Shown here: in pieces, positions 59,045 to 64,000 of the stretch | Numbering within the stretch: position 1 is the first letter of the stretch | Layout of the letters: every line of letters begins with the position of its first letter | Origin: Ptychodera flava | Taxonomy: Eukaryota > Hemichordata > Enteropneusta > Ptychoderidae | Length of the DNA: 64,000 nt | Direction of reading: 5' to 3' | NCBI RefSeq assembly: GCF_041260155.1 | Contig: NC_091940.1 | Location: forward strand, 4,534,501 to 4,598,500 | Made by a program: the position numbers and the translations under genes | Notes under the pieces: model-generated | What the model saw: the letters and a program-made list of their open reading frames with translations, nothing else | The model's database searches: none | Told to the model about the DNA's origin: nothing

Positions 59045-60056
59045 TCATTTGAAAGACACAAGTGTCCATAATTCTCTATTGTCAGTGAGTGTTATCTGCA
59101 TTGCGATCACTATGATTGAATGTTTGATTTTGTCGATGTCTTCCTTACAATTATCACTTTCTATGTCTGAGGAGCTATCATTCTCTTCATCTGCTAGTTC
59201 ACTTTCATCAATGTTTGTTGTGTTTGTACAGGAAACACACTGACACAGCTCTGTGCAATGCAATTCCACTTCTCTACATGAACATCTTGATGAGCATCCA
59301 GACTTCTTGCATTTACAGCTTACAAAATTGATGACAGAATCTGGAGCAGGGGGAAGTGTCATCCACTGGATTGATAGCTCTGAGTCTTGCAGTATCCATC
59401 CATGTCCATGTGGGCTTGGTGCATCCATTTTGGCTTGCAAACATCGCCTGTAGATTGCTGTTTGGTAGTTTGCACGCTGTGTATGCAATTTCAGGCTGTC
59501 TTTGTTTGGAGGGAGGGCACCATCACTGTGTAGGCCAAGACGAAAGCAGTTGTATCTTGCTCATTCACATTACTGCATCGGCTTTGTCCATACAACTTAC
59601 AGACAAAGGACTCTATTTGTGTCATCAGTGTATCAGACAATGTCCATGACATTCCCAGGTCATGGAATGTACCAGTGTAGGTATCACTTCCCAGCAGCAG
59701 TTTTATCATCTTCTTTTTGCCTTGCCTTTGAAAGCACTCACGCTATCACAGCCAGAGAACACATGAAGGCCAAGGAGAGCCAGGGCAGTCTTGTCTCCCA
59801 AAGACTCTGGTATCTTGTTTACATGGAGTATTTTACCATTTTTGCTGGTTTGATGTATGAACAGCTGGCCCTGTAATTGATGTATAGGGACAGCAAAACC
59901 GTCAGAAGAAATGTAAATAGAACTGATGATATCAGTGCACACATATCCATATGTATTTGTTGTATTGCTACAACATAGCTTCTGAAGCATCCTTTGTCCA
60001 TAGAATACATACATGTAGATGTCAGATACTGTGAATTTCGGGCACAAAACTGGCAT
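59045..60056 (-). pseudogene. Frameshifted repeat-associated ORF with CXC-like Cys cluster
   Basis: Three consecutive frames on the minus strand read as one broken protein. The first (60056-59706) includes NKIPESLGDKTALALLG and HVFSGCDSVSAFKGKAK; the second (59709-59491) starts MIKLLLGSD, one frame away; the third (59488-59045) has RANYQTAIYRRCLQAKMD, HGHGWI, and a Cys cluster (VSCKCKKSGCSSRCSCRE, CTELCQCVSC) resembling a tesmin/TSO1 CXC motif. The coding sense also continues upstream of the third frame's Met (59489 to about 59545) in its frame, so frameshifts fall near 59708 and near 59545. This order (GCDSVSAF, then RANYQ..I.RR, then CXC-like cluster) recurs in uncharacterised, often multicopy invertebrate proteins, from my general knowledge. 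The final acidic-Ser stretch is of unclear origin. The upstream end is not defined. Confidence 0.7.
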
Positions 60057-62605
60057 ATATAGAAGCTAGATTTCTAGCATCACACTAAGAGAACAAGCAT
60101 TGAAGCTAGAACATTTGTGAATGCACAAAGGGTCACATAGTTGACAAGGGTATGCTTTGTTTTGACTACTGCCCTCTGTAATTGCAGTTACTGACCAAAC
60201 ACTTTGTCTTATCAACACTGCCTATCAAAGGTCATGACTCATTGAGATTAATAGTGATAATGAATATTTGAAACTCCAAACAAGTGACATGGAAACAGCT
60301 AATAAAAGAAGCCAGTACCTGGAGTTTTATGGTCAAATATTTTATTTGATTGCACAAATAATAAAAGATAAAGCCTTTGTTCACATATAATATTAGCATA
60401 TTAAAAATTCTGTTTAGAAGACTTTGAAAATATTACGGTAACTGTGCTCTCCCTGGCTTGTCAAAACTGTTTGTAAATTTTTGAATTTGCTTGAATAAAA
60501 TTGGTGAGTAAAATTGTAATGCTGAGTGAACATTGTGAAGTTAAACTATGACCTAGATTCTTCACTGTGGGTTTGCACATGCAAATATGCAGTCTGGCTT
60601 TATAGCTACAAGACAGAAACAGAAACTGGTGACACTGTTACTGTTTTCTTTTGAGTGGCATTAATGCTTCTTAACATGCTGCAGACGATCGACATTTTGT
60701 ATTGTGGATAAATATAGTGACTGTGCATAGCATTGTTCACGCAACATCAAAGAAAACTAAACTTAAGAATTCCAAAATTTCAATGAGAGAGTTTCTTGTG
60801 AAATATTTACAAGAAATAAACCAAAATTTGCAAAGTTTAGTAGCTCATCAACATAACAAATCTATGATTGACTGACTACTATCTTCCCAGCTAACCTTCT
60901 ACTTAGACTATGTAGTCTTCTTTCTAATTCTATTCTGAGATAAAATCTTTGCAATATCATAACTTCATTTGACTCTTACTGTTCTTGTCTCAGCGGTTTC
61001 CTTATTTCCTATTTTTCCATATCAGTTGCCGTTCTCACCCCAAATTCCTTTCCTAGCTGAGGATACTATCCATCATAAGTATTTGTAACTGCCAGCTTTC
61101 CTCCACCCACTGCAACCGTCCTTTCAGAATGCATGTATGGTAGTGTTAGGGGTGTCTTGAAACTAATACAAAGCATACAAATATTAGAGCATATGTATGA
61201 TTCGGAGATCTTGAAACTTTTCACTCATGCTCATTTTAGCTCTGGTCAAAGTCCAATCACCTGACAGTTGCCAATAACAGGGCAAGGGTTTTTTTTTTGA
61301 AAGATAAGAAATGGCTATGACAGAATATTTCCTTGGAATTCTTAATCTTAACAGAAAATCATCATCAACAAAAACCTTCATATATCTCCAATCATAAATT
61401 GATTTTTGTGTAATTTTTCCCTTTTTTTGTAATTTACAAGTGTTACGAGCGACAGTGAAAGCACAGTCTAATGTTACAATGGATCTCAACCTCTGTAATG
61501 TATTTTAAAAACTGAACACTGATGGGGTAAAATGTGTAAAATTGACTATGTGTGACAATAGATGCTAAATAGATTTGTAAAAATTTATATAGAACTCTTT
61601 AGTGAAGCAAAGCTTTTATCAAAGGTTTCTATGTAGTGCCATAACTGGTGAAATTTGTCAATAATGATATCTTACTATACATATATTATAAATTAAAGTC
61701 TTCATTATTTTATATATACCAGTATTATCTTAGTTTTCACTTGTATCATTCATTCCTGTCAATGTCTCATACAGTCCTGGAGTACACATCTAAGTTACCT
61801 ATTCACTGTGATTTATTGTTACTCATAAAGTACAACCATTTCATACAGCAACACTGTTCTCATTAGGGTTCTATTGAGCCACAGTGCAAGCAATCCCTTT
61901 GTCATTTTCAGAATTTGATATTGCGAAACTGATACGACATACAACACTGGTACAATTTATGACTTTCTTTCAAAGGATCAGTTATTGTACATCTTGTCCA
62001 GCATATTTCAAATCATCACTGAAGATTTGAAGGAAATTAGCAAAAAGCACCCCTCTAAATCAAACTTTGGTAATCCATTATGGTAACCAAGTTTTCGCTG
62101 TGGTTTTACAAATGAAATGTCAGCGTCAGAACTATATATATCAGGTAATAAATTTTACAATATCCTGTATAATTTTTGCTATCTCTACAAACTATTTGCA
62201 GTTTATAGTCTGAGGTTGTGGGTGCAACTGTCTTTTCATCAATGATCAATATTTTTCATTTCTTGATAAAAGAATAAAGATACTAGAATAATAGAGCTGA
62301 CACGGAAGCATAAAGGAGATGTTGACATTATTCATAGGTCAGGTGGTACATTGTATGTTTGTTTGTTTGTTTGTGAAACTATGACTTGTATTTCTCTTAT
62401 GTGGGTCAAAGGTCAGTTGTAACATGAATGACAAGGTAGTTGTGATTGCCATGGAAACAAAATGATACAAACGCTAGCCTATCAAAAAATAGTACTGTGA
62501 ATTAATACATTCATGATTTACCTTTTACTTTTTCAACATTTCAATTGTTCTGTTATATCCCTAATACTTTGTAAAATATGTAAGGCAGATTTACATTAAT
62601 TATTC
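60057..62605. other. Intergenic, 3' flank of LDHD
   Basis: No recognisable gene. The segment directly above 60056 may still belong to the decayed element, but I could not read a conserved frame there. A short GTTT tract lies at about 62355-62375. The part next to 62605 is presumably LDHD 3' UTR. Confidence 0.45.
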
Positions 62606-63555
62606 TCACATCAAAACTTTCCCAGGATTCATAATATTCTTTGGATCCAATGCCGCTTTGATTTGCTTCATAGTTTGTATGCCAGTCTCTCCTATCTCTT
62701 CAATTAATAATTGTTTCTTTCCAAGTCCAATGCCATGTTCACCAGTACAGGTACCATCTAATGACAATGCATGTCTGAAAAATATTTACAAATATTAAGG
62801 TATCACTGATAGCTGTGTATTTGTCATGTCAGTGATAGCTGTGTATCAGTCGTGTCAGTGATAGCTGTATTATAATCAGTCGTGTCAATGATAGCTGAGT
62901 ATCTGTCATGTCAATGATAGCTGTGTATCGGTCATGTCAGTGATAGCTGTGTATCCGTCATGTCAGTGATAGCTGTGTATCCGTCATGTCAGTGATAGCT
63001 GTGTATCCGTCATGTCAGTGATAGCTGTGTATCCGTCATGTCAGTGATAGCTGTGTATCCATCATGTCAGTGATAGCTGTGTATCCGTCATGTCAATGAT
63101 AGCTGTGTATCCGTCATGTCAGTGATAGCTGTGTATCCGTTGTGTCAGTGAAAACTGTGTATCCGTCATGTCAGTGATAGCTGTGTATCCGTCATTTCAG
63201 TGATAGCTGTGTATCCGTCATTTCAGTGATAGCTGTGTATTCGTCATGTCAGTGATAGCTGTGTATCCGTCATGTCAGTGATAGCTGTGTATCCGTCATG
63301 TCAGTGATAGCTGTGTATCCGTCATGTCAATGATAGCTGTGTATCCGTCATGTCAGTGATAGCTGTGTATTCGTCATGTCAGTGATAGCTGTGTATCCGT
63401 CATGTCAGTGATAGCTGAGTATCCGTCATGTTAAAGGACTCACCTGCCAACTTTTTCTGAAAATTCCTTGGCTGCTTCTACTTCTTCCGGCACTTTTGGA
63501 TCAAAGACAACAACAACATGGAAGTTGCCATCACCAACATGACCAACCATAGGTC
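62606..63555 (-). CDS. LDHD: D-lactate dehydrogenase, last two exons (5' partial)
   Basis: FAD-linked mitochondrial oxidoreductase of the FAD-binding type 4 / glycolate oxidase GlcD family; oxidises D-lactate and other D-2-hydroxyacids, passing electrons to cytochrome c. Penultimate exon 63555-63444 carries [19 protein letters not shown], including the metal-binding GHVGDGN segment. The terminal exon, 62774-62606, carries [18 protein letters not shown] and [14 protein letters not shown], then TGA at 62608-62606. The Arg codon is split across the intron (AG/A), and both splice signals are consensus. The remaining exons lie beyond 64000. The acceptor at 63556 is inferred from phase and an AAAG/GA junction; the preceding exon should supply one base. 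Confidence 0.93.
62801..63431. repeat. 26-bp minisatellite, about 24 units, in LDHD intron
   Basis: Tandem units containing GATAGCTGTGTATCCGTCAT followed by GTCAGT, period 26 bp, with point variants concentrated in the first units (62801-62930) and near-identical units afterwards. The array fills nearly all of the 669-bp intron between the last two LDHD exons and stops about 12 bp from the donor at 63443. Confidence 0.97.
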
Positions 63556-64000
63556 CTTTACGGGAAAAATTTTTTGTGAACCGAGAACAGAAAACATACT
63601 TGTGTAAAACGTAAATGTTTAAAACATACATTTATATACATTTATTTGTGGCATAATACCATATTCCATAATATCATATTTTGTATTTGAACTTTAAAAA
63701 ATGTCAGAGCTACTCAAACCCCTAAAAAGGGAAAAAAACACAGCTAACCTAATATTGCGTGAATTATGCACATGCAGGTGTCTGAATCATAGATGGAGAA
63801 TAAAGCAGAAATCTCTAGGTGAAATCTAAACTTTTGAAATTGGAGAAATTACTGTGTTGTAAAGAGACTACAGGTATGAATGTGTACTCCATACAAGCTG
63901 TTAGTACAAATTTCAATAGTCAGGCTTTTAATTCAAAGGGTAGAAATAATACAATGGTATTGTACCAGTATGTATTACAGTGAATTTTCTTCTATTGCAT
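63556..64000. other. LDHD intron, nothing further recognised
   Basis: AT-rich sequence upstream of the penultimate LDHD exon on the minus strand. No additional LDHD exon or repeat is visible before the window edge. Confidence 0.5.

Noticed and set aside
62801..63431. Possible CRISPR-like array of regularly spaced repeats
   Set aside because: Units are contiguous 26-bp tandem copies without unique spacers, in an intron of a eukaryotic gene; it is a minisatellite.

Overview
The window is nuclear DNA of an animal: intron-rich, AT-rich, with GT-AG introns, signal-peptide-encoding first exons and several families of short foldback elements, satellites and microsatellites. Gene content (a PLC-gamma, an astacin protease carrying ShK modules, a carboxypeptidase E-like enzyme, D-lactate dehydrogenase) and repeat style fit a marine invertebrate, perhaps an invertebrate deuterostome such as a hemichordate. 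That placement is inference and the species is not identified.

Layout. 1-2679: intron of the PLC-gamma gene, largely a 155-bp satellite array. 2680-15139 (+): the last 17 coding exons of a phospholipase C-gamma (784 residues in the window: split PH, nSH2, cSH2, SH3, split PH, Y box, C2, tail). 15140-23690: 3' flank and intergenic DNA with a 153-bp x3 tandem repeat and two foldback elements. 23761-42368 (+): a 14-exon secreted astacin metalloprotease with signal peptide, propeptide with aspartate switch, catalytic domain, PAN/apple-like module, acidic-glycine linker and three ShK domains. Two very large introns of this gene are packed with repeats, including a 6.3-kb TIR element with TAA target duplications. 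42369-47671: intergenic. 47672-53899 (-): a complete 7-exon carboxypeptidase E/N-type gene (438 aa), convergent to the astacin gene, with a CACTA-type foldback element in intron 2. 53900-62605: intergenic, holding a frameshifted repeat-associated pseudogene at 59045-60056. 62606-63555 (-): the last two exons of D-lactate dehydrogenase (LDHD), separated by an intron almost entirely made of a 26-bp minisatellite.

The four genes are unrelated in function: intracellular tyrosine-kinase-coupled lipid signalling, two secretory-pathway proteases, and a mitochondrial oxidoreductase. Nothing suggests they form one system. All exon boundaries below were read by eye from splice signals, phase continuity and family similarity; the phases close exactly for PLCG, the carboxypeptidase and LDHD, while the 3' end of astacin exon 2 is unresolved. 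I found no undescribed molecular system. The most unusual items are the astacin-PAN-ShK3 architecture with a possible alternative stop, two satellite families carrying YY1-like motifs, and the foldback/TIR elements.
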